Notes: generated by a model not told the origin, from the sequence alone. A DNA stretch of 64,000 nt from Hymenobacter tibetensis (GCF_022827545.1 NZ_CP094669.1:772001-836000), one strand, 5' to 3'. Numbered from the stretch's first letter, positions 8,504-18,116 are shown. Numbers and translations are program-made.

Positions 8504-8699
8504 GTGAAGAGCAGTGAGAAGAAGTCGAGTAGGTTGAGGACGTGGTTGGATGCGTGGTTTGCATACTCCGTGCCGAACTTACTACATGACCAGGAAAAAG
8601 GCCTCATTCCTTTCTAAAACAAACATTTATCACAAACCATTGTGGTTTTCTTCACAACAAACGAGTTGATTTTTAGCTACCCTACTAATTTTTCCTGTC

Positions 8700-8707
8700 T
8701 ACCTTTG
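8700..8707 (+). promoter_or_regulatory. Predicted -7 box of aspS
   Basis: TACCTTTG fits TAnnTTTG exactly, 83 nt before the aspS ATG. No good TTTG lies at the right distance upstream. The same octamer recurs in front of nuoA, nuoK and pruA. Confidence 0.45.
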
Positions 8708-8789
8708 GCGGGTTTCAGTTGCGCGTTGTAGCTCCGCCGGCTTCAGCACCCAAAAACTAGAAACCAGTAACCAGAAAACAGAAACCAGA

Positions 8790-10553
8790 ATGCTCCGGAC
8801 TCACACCTGCGGCGAATTGCGCCCCGAACACGTTGGTTTAACCGTAACGCTCTGCGGATGGGTGCAGCGCACCCGCGACAAAGGCGGCATTAGCTGGATA
8901 GACCTCCGCGACCGGTACGGTCTCACTCAGCTCACCTTGGAAGAAGGCGTTGAATCCGAGGAAATGCGCACGCTAGCTCGCCAGCTCGGTCGCGAGTTTG
9001 TGCTGACCGTAACTGGCAAAGTAGCCGAGCGCTATTCCAAAAACGACAAAATACCCACGGGTAGCATCGAAATTCGGGTCGAGAAGCTGGAAGTACTCAA
9101 CCCCGCCAAGTTGCCGCCGTTCCTCATCGAAGACGAAACCGACGGTGGCGACGACCTGCGCCTGAAGTACCGCTACCTGGATTTGCGCCGCAACACGGTG
9201 CGTCAGAACCTGATGCTGCGCCACCGCGTGGCCCAGGCCACCCGTCGCTACCTCGACGGCCAGGAGTTTATTGAAGTGGAAACGCCCGTGCTCATCAAAA
9301 GCACGCCCGAAGGCGCCCGCGACTTTGTGGTGCCTTCCCGCATGAACCCCGGCGAGTTCTACGCGCTGCCCCAGAGCCCCCAGACCTTCAAGCAGCTGCT
9401 CATGGTCTCGGGCTTCGACCGATATTTCCAGATTGTAAAGTGCTTCCGCGACGAAGACCTGCGCGCCGACCGTCAGCCCGAATTCACCCAAATCGACTGC
9501 GAAATGTCGTTTGTGGAGCAGGAAGACATCCTGAACACGTTCGAGGGCTTGGTGCAGTACCTGTTCCGCGAGGTGAAAGGCGTAGAAATAGGTACGCTGT
9601 CCCGCATGACCTATGCCGACGCCATGCGCCTGTACGGCAACGACAAGCCGGACACGCGCTTTGCTATGCAGTTTGTGGAGCTGAACGACGTAGTGAAGGG
9701 CCACAACTTCCCGGTGTTCGAGGCGGCGGGCCTCGTAGTTGGTATTTGCGCTACGGGTGCGGCCAGCTACACCCGCAAGCAGCTCGATGAACTGACCGAG
9801 TATGTGAAGCGTCCGCAGATTGGTGCTACTGGCCTCGTGTATGCTCGCGTAGAAGCCGATGGCAGCGTGAAATCGTCGGTAGATAAGTTCTACGGCCAGG
9901 AGCAGCTCCAGCAGTGGAAAGCCGCTTTCAACGCCCAGCCCGGCGACTTGCTGCTGGTGATGGCCGGCGACCCGAACAAAACCCGCAAAGCGCTGTCGGA
10001 GCTGCGCCTGGAGATGGGCCAACGTCTCGGCCTGCGCGACAAGGATACCTTTTCGGCCCTGTGGGTGGTGGATTTCCCGCTGCTCGAGTTCATCGAGGAG
10101 GAAGGTCGCTACTTCGCTATGCACCACCCTTTCACTTCGCCCAAGCCCGAAGACATAGCCCTGCTCGACAACCCCGATACCATCGGCGAAGTACGCGCCA
10201 ATGCCTACGACATGGTAATTAACGGCGTAGAAGTGGGCGGCGGCTCCATCCGTATCCACGACCGAACCGTGCAAGCCCGCATGTTCAGTTTGTTGGGGTT
10301 CTCTGATGAAGAAGCCAAAGCGCAGTTCGGCTTCCTACTCGACGCCTTCGAGTACGGCGCGCCACCGCACGGCGGCATCGCCTTCGGCTTCGACCGTCTG
10401 TGCAGCCTCTTCGGCGGCGCCGATTCTATCCGCGACTTCATTGCTTTCCCGAAGAACAACTCTGGCCGCGACGTCATGATTGATTCGCCTTCTCAGATTT
10501 CGGAAGCGCAGCTCAAAGAACTCAGCATCAAAACGGCGGTAGTAAGGAAGTAG
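8790..10553 (+). CDS. aspS: Aspartyl-tRNA synthetase
   Basis: A 587-residue class II aminoacyl-tRNA synthetase that charges tRNA-Asp in the cytoplasm. The order is an N-terminal OB-fold anticodon-binding domain ([19 protein letters not shown]), class II motif 1 ([14 protein letters not shown]), motif 2 ([16 protein letters not shown]), the bacterial-type GAD insertion domain (about residues 290-420), and motif 3 ([11 protein letters not shown]) near the C-terminus. The length is that of the bacterial type rather than the shorter archaeal type. Whether it is discriminating or also acts on tRNA-Asn cannot be told from motifs alone. Single-gene unit ending in a strong terminator at 10573-10610. 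Confidence 0.96.
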   Translation: MLRTHTCGELRPEHVGLTVTLCGWVQRTRDKGGISWIDLRDRYGLTQLTLEEGVESEEMRTLARQLGREFVLTVTGKVAERYSKNDKIPTGSIEIRVEKLEVLNPAKLPPFLIEDETDGGDDLRLKYRYLDLRRNTVRQNLMLRHRVAQATRRYLDGQEFIEVETPVLIKSTPEGARDFVVPSRMNPGEFYALPQSPQTFKQLLMVSGFDRYFQIVKCFRDEDLRADRQPEFTQIDCEMSFVEQEDILNTFEGLVQYLFREVKGVEIGTLSRMTYADAMRLYGNDKPDTRFAMQFVELNDVVKGHNFPVFEAAGLVVGICATGAASYTRKQLDELTEYVKRPQIGATGLVYARVEADGSVKSSVDKFYGQEQLQQWKAAFNAQPGDLLLVMAGDPNKTRKALSELRLEMGQRLGLRDKDTFSALWVVDFPLLEFIEEEGRYFAMHHPFTSPKPEDIALLDNPDTIGEVRANAYDMVINGVEVGGGSIRIHDRTVQARMFSLLGFSDEEAKAQFGFLLDAFEYGAPPHGGIAFGFDRLCSLFGGADSIRDFIAFPKNNSGRDVMIDSPSQISEAQLKELSIKTAVVRK

Positions 10554-10572
10554 AACCTCATTGCTAACATTG

Positions 10573-10610
10573 AAAAAAGCGGTGTCTGCTATAGCAGACA
10601 CCGCTTTTTT
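10573..10610 (+). terminator. Rho-independent terminator of aspS
   Basis: A perfect 38-nt palindrome: AAAAAAGCGGTGTCTGCTA followed directly by its reverse complement, ending in six T. It begins 20 nt after the aspS stop. Confidence 0.93.
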
Positions 10611-10773
10611 AGTTTTAGAGTGTCAATTCGCTACATCATTATTCAGTGCTTAAAGCCCGCCAGTAGCCATCATCTTTATCGTTGGAAGAGCAACCGCATA
10701 CCACCTATTCAGAAAATCAGATACTAAGAGCCCACGAATAAGTGCTTGATAGCCGCCGGCTATCTGAACTTCA

Positions 10774-10789
10774 GTAAATTAGAGGGGTC
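10774..10789 (+). promoter_or_regulatory. Motif shared by the sensor kinase and response regulator leaders
   Basis: GTAAATTAGAGGGGTC lies 13 bp before the kinase ATG at 10803. It matches 14 of 16 bases of the element at 14064-14079 in front of the response regulator. TAAATTAG is a near match to the -7 box, so it may be a shared promoter core or a regulator site. Confidence 0.5.
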
Positions 10790-10802
10790 GAATATTATCT
10801 GG

Positions 10803-13800
10803 ATGAAGGTGGCTGTTGCTAGATATTCCGCCTATACCCCCGAAGCGGCCATGTGCAGATGCTGCGCCGCTTTGTGTGTTCTGTTGCTCTTGCTGCGGTT
10901 GCAGGACAGCTATGCCCAAGCGCCAGCGTACTTCGCGAGTCCAACGCCTGCCCTGGCTTTCCGGACGCTTACCACCACCAACGGCCTGGCCGAAAACAGC
11001 GTGTACGCCATCGTGCAAGACCGCCGAGGCTTTCTGTGGGTAGGCACTCAGGATGGGTTGAGCCGCTACGACGGGGTAGGCTTCCGAACTTTCCGCAACG
11101 ATGCCCGCCGTCCCTCCAGCCTGGGCAGCAACTATGTGCTGGCACTCTGCCAAGACAGCGCCGGCAACTTATGGGCTGGCACGGGTGGCGGCCTTTCCTG
11201 CTATAATCCTCGCACCAACCGCTTCTATACGTACCGCGGAGGCTCCACCGACTCCAGCGGCCTCACCGACAACTACGTGCGCACCCTGCTATGCGACCGG
11301 CAAGGACAAGTGTGGGCGGGCACCGAAACTGCTTTGCACCGGTTCAACCCAACTACCAAGCGTTTCACTGCATTCCGGCATCCAGCGTCCCAAGCCAGCA
11401 GCATCCGCTACAATGCGGTGCGCGCCCTCGCTCAAGACCAGGCTGGCACCGTGTGGGTGGGTACCGGCGAAGGCCGAGTCAGCCGCCTCGATCTTGTCCG
11501 TGGCCAACTAGTAGTGGACCCTCGGCTGCAACCCGCCGGCGACATCACTACCCTGTACGCTGACCGGCTTGGCGGCTTGTGGGTAGGGAGCAGCAAAGGG
11601 GAGCTTCGCTATTTGCCTGCCGCCAACGGCCCCATTCGAAGTTTTAAACCTAACCGCAAGCAGTTGGGTAGCCTGCCAGGGGGCAGCATCAAGACGCTTT
11701 TCGCAGATCATAACGGCACCCTGTGGGTGGGCACCACCGAGGGCCTGTGCCGCTACCAACCCGCTACCGGCACCTTCAGCTGTGTGCAACACCAGCCTCG
11801 TAATCCGAATAGCCTACCCGAGAACACCGTGCAGGCGCTTGGCCAGGACCGCTCCGGCTTGCTGTGGGTGGGCACCGAAGCGGGGCTGAGCTGTGCCAAT
11901 CTGCTCCCCAGTGCTTTCGGTACCCTTGATATGGGAGCTGCTGGGGCAGTATGGGCTGTGACTTCAGACAAGAGGGGCATGGTGTGGGTCGGTACGGAGG
12001 AGAACGGACTGCTTTGCTACGACCCCGCTACCGGCCAGCGTCGGCAGTTCCGCCACGACCCCGCCGACCCCGGCAGTGTGGCGCAGAATCACATCCGAGC
12101 CCTCCGCTTCGACTCACGTGGCCGCTTGTGGGTGGGCACCCAGGAGCAAGGCCTCGACTGTCTGGAGCCCGGTAGCTCCCGCTTTGTGCATTACCGGCAC
12201 AATCCCGCCGACCCAAGCACCATTGCCGACGACATGATTCTGTCGGTGTACGAAGATCCGCAGGGCAAGCTGTGGGTAGGAACCAACGGTGGCGGCCTGA
12301 GCCTACTCAACCCTACCACCAAGCGCTTTACCACGTTTCGGCACGACCCTAAAGACCCCAACAGCCTGCCCAACAACTACGTGCGCACCACCTTTCAAGA
12401 CCGCCAGGGCCGCATCTGGATGGCCAGCGGGGGCGGACTTGCCCGTTTTGAGGCTCGTTCCGGTCGTTTCACTACATTTCGAGCCGATGGGCGCGACCCG
12501 CGCAGCTTGAATAGCAATTCTGTGCGCTGCATACTGCAAGACAAGCAAGGTACCTTATGGGTAGGAACCGAAGGGGGCGGGTTTTCCCGAGTGGATGACC
12601 CCGAGGCTGGCCGCTTTACGACATTTCGAGAGGCGCAAGGATTACCCAACGACGTGGTGTATGGCATTCAGGAAGATGTGCAAGGTCACTTATGGTTGGC
12701 TACCAACAAAGGACTAGCCCGGTTTGCACCCGCTACCCAGCAGTTCCTTACGTTCGATGAGCGCGACGGCCTGCTGCAAAACGAGTTCAACGCGGCAGCC
12801 TGCCACCGCACGGCGGCTGGGCGTTTCTATTTCGGGGGGATAAACGGGGTGGTGACTTTTCAGCCCGGAGCCATACGCACCAATCCCACACCGCCTCCCG
12901 TCGTCCTGACTGGGTTTCGCAAGTTCAACCGGTTAGTAGAGCTGCCTGATACCGTCATTACCGAGCGGCGGGTGTTGCGTCTTTCGCCACAAGACAATGT
13001 GTTCTCGCTGGAATTTGCGGCGCTCAATTTTCAACTCCCTGAAAAAAACCGCTATGCCTACCAACTGCAGAACTTCGATGCGCAATGGGTGCCCGCTGGT
13101 AGTCGGCGCGAAGCCACGTATACCAACCTCGACCCCGGCACCTACACGTTCCGGGTAATAGCCACCAACAACGACGGTATCTGGAACCCGCGTGGGGTCG
13201 CGCTCAACATTGTGGTGGACCCGCCCTGGCACCGCACGTGGTGGTTTCAGGTGGGAATCAGCTGGCTTATATTCGGGCTGCTGTTCCTAGCGTACCGCGT
13301 TCGGGTGGGGCAGTTGCTAGCACTGGAACGAGTCCGCCACGGCATTGCCCGCGACCTGCACGACGACATGGGTTCCACGCTCAGCAGTATTTCCATTCTG
13401 AGCCAGATTGCCCGCAACCACCAGCGCCAGCAGCGCCCTGAACTGGCAGCTGCCGTGCTAGAGCAAATCGGGGATTCTTCGCGCCGCATGCTCGATGCCA
13501 TGGACGATATCGTGTGGGCCATCAATCCCGCTCATGATTCCTTGGACGACGTAACCGCCCGCATGCGCCGGTTTGCCTCGGAGGTGCTGGAAGCGCGGGG
13601 TATCGAATTCACATTCCGCGCCGACCCCTCGGTGCAAGGGCTTCGGCTGGGCATGCACGCCCGCCGTGAGTTTTTTCTGCTCTTCAAAGAAGCCGTAAAC
13701 AACTTGGCTAAGTATGCCGAGTGCCAGCACGCCGATATTTTGCTCGTTTACCAGCATGGGCAGCTGCAACTCACCGTGCAGGACGACGGGGTAGGCTTCG

Positions 13801-13943
13801 ACCCGCATAGGCCTGCCCAAGGTGGTGGCAACGGCTTAACCAACATGTACACCCGTGCAGCGGCTCTCTCCGGAAAGCTCACCATCGACACGGCTCCTGG
13901 CCAGGGCACCATTCTGCACCTTACCATGCCGTTGGAAGCCTAA
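10803..13943 (+). CDS. Large two-component sensor histidine kinase (propeller, Y_Y_Y, HisKA_3)
   Basis: A membrane sensor kinase of 1046 residues from the ATG at 10803 (the ATG at 10851 also works; both precede the signal sequence ALCVLLLLLRLQDSYAQA). The periplasmic part carries 13 repeats of the form LWVGTxxGL, the two seven-bladed propellers of the reg_prop family, then a Y_Y_Y domain (YAYQLQNFDAQWVPAGS to GIWNPRG). One transmembrane helix follows (VGISWLIFGLLFLAYRV). The cytoplasmic part has a HisKA_3 dimerisation domain with the phospho-acceptor in RDLHDDMGSTLSS and a HATPase domain (EAVNNLAKYA, DDGVGFD). Such kinases usually sense oligosaccharides or envelope signals. Its response regulator is the next gene, 158 bp downstream. 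Confidence 0.92.
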   Translation: MKVAVARYSAYTPEAAMCRCCAALCVLLLLLRLQDSYAQAPAYFASPTPALAFRTLTTTNGLAENSVYAIVQDRRGFLWVGTQDGLSRYDGVGFRTFRNDARRPSSLGSNYVLALCQDSAGNLWAGTGGGLSCYNPRTNRFYTYRGGSTDSSGLTDNYVRTLLCDRQGQVWAGTETALHRFNPTTKRFTAFRHPASQASSIRYNAVRALAQDQAGTVWVGTGEGRVSRLDLVRGQLVVDPRLQPAGDITTLYADRLGGLWVGSSKGELRYLPAANGPIRSFKPNRKQLGSLPGGSIKTLFADHNGTLWVGTTEGLCRYQPATGTFSCVQHQPRNPNSLPENTVQALGQDRSGLLWVGTEAGLSCANLLPSAFGTLDMGAAGAVWAVTSDKRGMVWVGTEENGLLCYDPATGQRRQFRHDPADPGSVAQNHIRALRFDSRGRLWVGTQEQGLDCLEPGSSRFVHYRHNPADPSTIADDMILSVYEDPQGKLWVGTNGGGLSLLNPTTKRFTTFRHDPKDPNSLPNNYVRTTFQDRQGRIWMASGGGLARFEARSGRFTTFRADGRDPRSLNSNSVRCILQDKQGTLWVGTEGGGFSRVDDPEAGRFTTFREAQGLPNDVVYGIQEDVQGHLWLATNKGLARFAPATQQFLTFDERDGLLQNEFNAAACHRTAAGRFYFGGINGVVTFQPGAIRTNPTPPPVVLTGFRKFNRLVELPDTVITERRVLRLSPQDNVFSLEFAALNFQLPEKNRYAYQLQNFDAQWVPAGSRREATYTNLDPGTYTFRVIATNNDGIWNPRGVALNIVVDPPWHRTWWFQVGISWLIFGLLFLAYRVRVGQLLALERVRHGIARDLHDDMGSTLSSISILSQIARNHQRQQRPELAAAVLEQIGDSSRRMLDAMDDIVWAINPAHDSLDDVTARMRRFASEVLEARGIEFTFRADPSVQGLRLGMHARREFFLLFKEAVNNLAKYAECQHADILLVYQHGQLQLTVQDDGVGFDPHRPAQGGGNGLTNMYTRAAALSGKLTIDTAPGQGTILHLTMPLEA

Positions 13944-14063
13944 GAAGCACGGACTGCTTGGCGAGAGGGGAGGGTAGAGGTAAGCGTTTAACTGACTACA
14001 CTTCGTGCGGGCCGTGTAGCTGCTCTCACATGATTGTGTGGTCACCTTAGGTGAAGGTAGGTT

Positions 14064-14079
14064 GTATATTAGAGGTGTC
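14064..14079 (+). promoter_or_regulatory. Motif shared with the sensor kinase leader
   Basis: GTATATTAGAGGTGTC, 22 bp before the response regulator ATG, matches the 10774-10789 element at 14 of 16 positions. It suggests that regulator and sensor, although adjacent, each have their own start signal. Confidence 0.5.
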
Positions 14080-14101
14080 ATATACCCCATTCCTGCATCC
14101 C

Positions 14102-14758
14102 ATGGAACCTGCAACTCGCGTGCTGATTTACGAGGACAACGTTGATTTACGAACCAGTCTGAGTCAATTGCTGTCGGGGTCGGTGGGGATGGAACTAGCG
14201 GGTGCGCTCGGCAACTGCACCCAAGCCGAAGCCGACATGGCCCGCCTCCGGCCCGATGTCGTGCTCATGGATATCGATATGCCGGGCTGCACTGGCATCG
14301 AAGGGCTGCGCCGCATCAAGGCCATAGCGCCAGACATAAATGTGGTAATGCTGACGGTGTTTGAAGAGAATGATCGGGTGTTCGATGCTATTTGTGCGGG
14401 CGCTGATGGGTATCTGCTGAAAAAAACCTCACCGGCCCGGCTCCTTGATGCCATTGGGGAAGTGCGAGCCGGCGGTGCCCCAATGACGCCCGCCATCGCG
14501 CGGCAGGTGCTCCGCCTGTTTCCGAAAGCGCCACCTCGTCGCCCCTCCGAAGAATCGCACGCCAACCTGAGCGCCCGGGAACAAGAAATTCTCGGACTGC
14601 TGGTGGAAGGCTACAGCTACAAGATGATAGCCGCCGACCGTGGTATCAGCATTGATACCGTCCGCTCGCACATCAAGAAAATCTACGAGAAGCTGCACGT
14701 CCGCTCGATGACGGAGGCCGTGAGCAAAGCCTTGCGGGAGGGCTTAACCAAGGGGTAA
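14102..14758 (+). CDS. NarL/LuxR-type response regulator
   Basis: A 218-residue cytoplasmic response regulator. The receiver domain (residues 1-120) has the acidic pocket (YEDN), phospho-acceptor Asp57 in VVLMDIDMPG, the switch Thr85 in MLTVFEEN, and Lys107 in GYLLKKTSP. The LuxR-type HTH (about 155-213) reads LSAREQEILGLLVEGYSYK and IDTVRSHIKKIYEKL. The ATG at 14102 is chosen; the frame runs up to a GTG at 14051 but that would cross the shared leader motif. It pairs with the HisKA_3 kinase upstream, the usual partner class for NarL regulators. Ends in a bidirectional terminator. Confidence 0.93.
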   Translation: MEPATRVLIYEDNVDLRTSLSQLLSGSVGMELAGALGNCTQAEADMARLRPDVVLMDIDMPGCTGIEGLRRIKAIAPDINVVMLTVFEENDRVFDAICAGADGYLLKKTSPARLLDAIGEVRAGGAPMTPAIARQVLRLFPKAPPRRPSEESHANLSAREQEILGLLVEGYSYKMIAADRGISIDTVRSHIKKIYEKLHVRSMTEAVSKALREGLTKG

Positions 14759-14762
14759 CCGA

Positions 14763-14800
14763 AACGAAAAAGGACCGCTGCTAGGCGGTCCTTTTTCGTT
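14763..14800. terminator. Bidirectional terminator between response regulator and nuoN
   Basis: AACGAAAAAGGACCGC (14763-14778) pairs with GCGGTCCTTTTTCGTT ending at 14800. A and T tracts on opposite sides let it serve both the forward regulator and the leftward nuo genes. Confidence 0.9.
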
Positions 14801-14821
14801 TGTTGCAAGCAGCAAGTGCTT

Positions 14822-16231
14822 CTACAAGATACCACTCAGAATACCTGGCAGCACACCAAGCACCACCGTCAGTAGAGCTAGCAGCAGCAGTGCCCCTGAC
14901 TGGAAGGTGCTTACGGCTATCGGCTCGGCAGTTTCGGCGTCAACGTCGCGCATGTACATGGCTATGATGGGGCGCAGGTAATAGTAGATGCTGATCATCG
15001 ACATCACTACCGCGAATACCACGAGGCCGATGTGGCCGTTTTCTACGGCGGCCGAGAAGATAAAGAACTTGCCAAAGAAACCACCCGTGAGCGGGATGCC
15101 TGCCAAGGAAAGCATGGCCACCGTTAGCACGAAGGCCAAAAGTGGATTGGTTTTCGCTAGGCCATTGAAGCCGTTATAGTCTTCGCGCCCGCGCTGGTCG
15201 GCTACTAGTTTCACCACCCCAAAAGCAGCCACGGTAGCCACTGAGTAGGCCAGTGAGTAGAAGAAAATACCATTGGCAGAAGCGCCTTCCAACTGCCCAT
15301 TGAACGCCACCAAACCAATAAGCAAGTAGCCTGCGTGCGACACGCTGGAATACGCCAGCATCCGCTTCACGCTAGTTTGTGCTACGGCGCCTACGTTGCC
15401 AATGGCAAGAGTAAGCACACACATAGCAGTAAGCGTAGGCAGCCACAAGCCTTGCGCCGAAGCAGCTGGGAAAGCCTGCACCAACAGTTTCAGGAAGGCG
15501 GCAAAACCGGCCGTCTTCACCACCGTGCTCATAAAGGCGGCGAAGAAAGTAGGCGTACCCTCATACACGTCGGGAGTCCAGAAGTGGAATGGCGCTGCCG
15601 AAACCTTGAAACCAATACCAATCAGCATTAGCAGCATGCCGATGTATAGCATTGGCGTGAGCGACGCATTAACGGGATTCTGTACGGCGAAGCTGATATT
15701 CTTTAATTCAAACGTGCCGGTAGCACCGTACACCAGTGCCATGCCAAAGAGCAGAATGCCAGTGGCAAATGCGCCCATCAGGAAATACTTCAGGGCTGCC
15801 TCGTTGGAACGCAGGTTGCTCTTTTCGGCTCCTGCTACCACGTACATGGCCACACTCAGAATCTCAATGCCCAAGAACAGCATCAGCAGGTGATTGTACG
15901 CCACCATCATGATGGCGCCTACCAACGAGAAGATCAGCAGCGAGTAGTATTCAGCCAAATTGGCTTGGCCGTCGCGCACGTACTTCTCGGAGAAAGGGAT
16001 GAGCAGCAACGCCGTCAACACCACGATGCCCGTGAAGGCCACCGAGAAGTTGTCGATGACGAGCATGTCGTGGAAAAATGACTGCGGACCGCCGTTCCAA
16101 TCGATAAAGTTCACGGTCAGTACTGTGCCCAACATGAGCATGGCGGCCGGTAACAAAATCCGGTTGGAGCGCAGAAACCCTAGGAAGAGGTTGCCGAGGC
16201 CAAAAACAGAGAGAAGAACAATTGAAATCAT
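14822..16231 (-). CDS. nuoN: NADH-quinone oxidoreductase subunit N
   Basis: A 469-residue antiporter-like membrane subunit of respiratory complex I, one of three proton-pumping subunits. The ATG at 16231 (MISIVLLSVFGLGNLFLG) is preferred: the frame extends to 16297 but the extra 22 residues are basic and come from an inverted-repeat region. About 14 transmembrane segments are visible. The antiporter signatures are present: GIEILSVAMYVVAG with the conserved Glu, a helix with HFWTPDVYEGTP, the Lys-bearing SVKRMLAYSSVSHAGYLL, and SLAGIPLTGGFFGK. Last gene of the nuoK-L-M-N block. Confidence 0.95.
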   Translation of the reverse strand: MISIVLLSVFGLGNLFLGFLRSNRILLPAAMLMLGTVLTVNFIDWNGGPQSFFHDMLVIDNFSVAFTGIVVLTALLLIPFSEKYVRDGQANLAEYYSLLIFSLVGAIMMVAYNHLLMLFLGIEILSVAMYVVAGAEKSNLRSNEAALKYFLMGAFATGILLFGMALVYGATGTFELKNISFAVQNPVNASLTPMLYIGMLLMLIGIGFKVSAAPFHFWTPDVYEGTPTFFAAFMSTVVKTAGFAAFLKLLVQAFPAASAQGLWLPTLTAMCVLTLAIGNVGAVAQTSVKRMLAYSSVSHAGYLLIGLVAFNGQLEGASANGIFFYSLAYSVATVAAFGVVKLVADQRGREDYNGFNGLAKTNPLLAFVLTVAMLSLAGIPLTGGFFGKFFIFSAAVENGHIGLVVFAVVMSMISIYYYLRPIIAMYMRDVDAETAEPIAVSTFQSGALLLLALLTVVLGVLPGILSGIL

Positions 16232-16243
16232 GTGTCTTAGATG

Positions 16244-16339
16244 TAGCGCGAAGCGGGGCTTCAAGTATCGTTGAACGATGTCGTTGAAACGGCGCAAAGC
16301 CAGTCGTTCAACGAGGCGCGAAGCTTCCGCTTCGCGCTA
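16244..16339. repeat. Nested inverted repeats (REP-like) between nuoM and nuoN
   Basis: TAGCGCGAAGCGG (16244-16256) is the exact inverse of 16327-16339. Inside, TCGTTGAACGA (16268-16278) pairs with TCGTTCAACGA (16303-16313). The right end also makes its own hairpin: GCGCGAAGC, loop TTCC, GCTTCGCGC (16316-16337). The whole 96-bp unit fills the nuoM-nuoN gap and looks like a REP or small MITE-like element. Confidence 0.75.
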
Positions 16340-16350
16340 CGGCGCGGTGC

Positions 16351-17820
16351 TTACCGCTTCACCACCTCACTTAGAATATTCATCACGCTGCCTTCCGACA
16401 GGTGCAGGAACGTGTTCGGGAACAAGCCAATCCAGAAGACCAGCACGATGAGCGGAACTAGCACGACTAGTTCGGCGCCGGTTAGGTCGGTGATAGTATC
16501 AGAAAACGACGAGTCAGGTCCGAGCATCACGCGCTGGAACATGCGCAGCAAGTACACAGCCGCCAGGATGATGGTGATACCGGCTACGGCGCCCATCCAA
16601 GCATTGTACTGGTACACGCCACCGAGCAGCAGGAATTCTCCCACGAACCCATTGGTGAGTGGCAATGCTACCGTGCCGAGTAATAGCACCAGGAAGCACA
16701 CCGTCAGCACGGGCGTTTGGCGAGTGAGGCCGCCAAGGTCCGGAATCAAGCGGGTATTAGTGCGGCGCTCAATGCAGTCAGCAATGAAGAACATGCCTAC
16801 CACGTTCACGCCGTGCGCCAGCATTTGGATGCTAGCTCCTTGCAACCCAATCTGAGTGAGCGAGAACACACCGGCAATCATCAACCCTACGTGGGAAAGA
16901 GAAGAATAAGCAATAAGCCGCTTCACATCCTGCTGGCGAATGGCAATGATAGCTCCGTAGATGATGCCGATAATCGACAGGATCAGTACTAAGTCTTGCC
17001 ACTGGCTTACGCCAAGCGGCACTACGGGCAACAGCCACCGCATGCAGCCATAAATACCCATTTTCAGCATGATGCCCGAGAGCAACATCGTAGCCGGCGC
17101 CGGCGACTCAGTATAGGTATCTGGCTGCCAGGTGTGGAAGGGGAAGATAGGCATCTTCACGGCGAAGGCCGCAAAAATCAGCCAGAACAACCACGACTGC
17201 TCCTGCGCGCTTAAGCTTAGGTTGTAGAACGAAGTAAGTTCAGCGTTGTGCGCCGCAAGCCCGTTGGCCGCTGGGCCCGTCTGGAAGTAGAGGTACACAA
17301 AGCCAGCCAGCATAAACAACGAGCCGACAATAGTGTAGAGGAAGAACTTGAACGTAACCTTAGCTCGGTTTACGCCGCCCCACACACCAGCCAAGAAGTA
17401 GATCGGAATGAGGGCCACTTCCCAGAAGAAGTAGAACAGAAACGCATCCTGCGCCGTGAACACGCCCACCAAGCCCGTTTCCATAAACAACACCAGCGCG
17501 TAGAACGCTGAGGCATTATCGAAGGTGCGACGGTACGAGGCCAGCAGAATTAAAGGCACCAAGAACGTGGTGAGCAATACGAGCAGCAAGCTGAGCCCAT
17601 CCATCCCCACATGGAAGTTGATGCCAGCCGAGGCTATCCACGGCAGGTTCAACGAGAATTGTCCGGAGTTACCACCGTTGAAAGTAACGGCTGCGAAAAC
17701 CGCCAGTACGAATTCAATCAGCGCCGCGCCAAACGCTGCCACCCGGGCAGCACTGCCTTTGAAGAAGTGCAGTAGCAGGGCGGCCGCCACGGGCCAGAGT
17801 AGGAGGAGAACTGTGAGCAT
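16351..17820 (-). CDS. nuoM: NADH-quinone oxidoreductase subunit M
   Basis: A 489-residue antiporter-like proton-pumping subunit of complex I. Visible signatures are LVFFWEVALIPIYFL-type helix here reading FYFFWEVALIPIYFLAGVWG with the conserved Glu, PFHTWQPDTYTESPAPATML, the pump lysine region QQDVKRLIAYSSLSHVGLM, and LPLTNGFVGEFLLL. About 14 membrane segments. Its ATG overlaps the stop of the upstream superinfection-immunity-like gene as TAATG, so the two are probably translationally coupled. A 96-bp inverted-repeat element separates it from nuoN. Confidence 0.95.
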   Translation of the reverse strand: MLTVLLLLWPVAAALLLHFFKGSAARVAAFGAALIEFVLAVFAAVTFNGGNSGQFSLNLPWIASAGINFHVGMDGLSLLLVLLTTFLVPLILLASYRRTFDNASAFYALVLFMETGLVGVFTAQDAFLFYFFWEVALIPIYFLAGVWGGVNRAKVTFKFFLYTIVGSLFMLAGFVYLYFQTGPAANGLAAHNAELTSFYNLSLSAQEQSWLFWLIFAAFAVKMPIFPFHTWQPDTYTESPAPATMLLSGIMLKMGIYGCMRWLLPVVPLGVSQWQDLVLILSIIGIIYGAIIAIRQQDVKRLIAYSSLSHVGLMIAGVFSLTQIGLQGASIQMLAHGVNVVGMFFIADCIERRTNTRLIPDLGGLTRQTPVLTVCFLVLLLGTVALPLTNGFVGEFLLLGGVYQYNAWMGAVAGITIILAAVYLLRMFQRVMLGPDSSFSDTITDLTGAELVVLVPLIVLVFWIGLFPNTFLHLSEGSVMNILSEVVKR

Positions 17821-18116
17821 TAGGTAAGCAGGTTGTTCTTAGATGGCTCAAAAAGATGAGCTACAGAAGCAGAAATAACAGAGGACTTTCTCAAGGATAA
17901 ATACAGTGCATAAAGCCACCCAATAATTGTCCAGGTAAACAATAGATTTAAGATAAAAATGACAAAGACATCATTCTTCTTTCTTCCAAGGATGGTAGGC
18001 AGAAAGTTTAGAAGAGTCATAATGGAATAGAGTGTAATGATGAGTATCGTTTCTCCGGCGGTAGCTTTTTCTACCCCGGCATAAGGAGCTGTGAATAGAA
18101 GAATCGCCTGACTCAT
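17820..18116 (-). CDS. Superinfection-immunity-like small membrane protein inside nuo
   Basis: A 98-residue membrane protein that is not a complex I subunit. It has a hydrophobic helix at about residues 23-42 (ETILIITLYSIMTLLNFLP) and another at about 50-75, with the motif NFLPTILGRKKNDVFVIFIL and NLLFTWTIIGWLYALYLSL. That arrangement (proline, polar loop, then N..W..IGW..AL) is characteristic of the superinfection-immunity (T4 Imm-like, PF14373) family. It lies between nuoL and nuoM, overlapping the nuoM start by one base, and its base composition is more AT-rich than that of its neighbours. It may be a late insertion into the operon. Its activity, against phage entry or otherwise, is not established. 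Confidence 0.72.
   Translation of the reverse strand: MSQAILLFTAPYAGVEKATAGETILIITLYSIMTLLNFLPTILGRKKNDVFVIFILNLLFTWTIIGWLYALYLSLRKSSVISASVAHLFEPSKNNLLT

Noticed and set aside
8973..10274. 433-codon reverse frame inside aspS
   Set aside because: Antisense shadow of a highly GC-rich gene; aspS is certain and the reverse frame has no domain.
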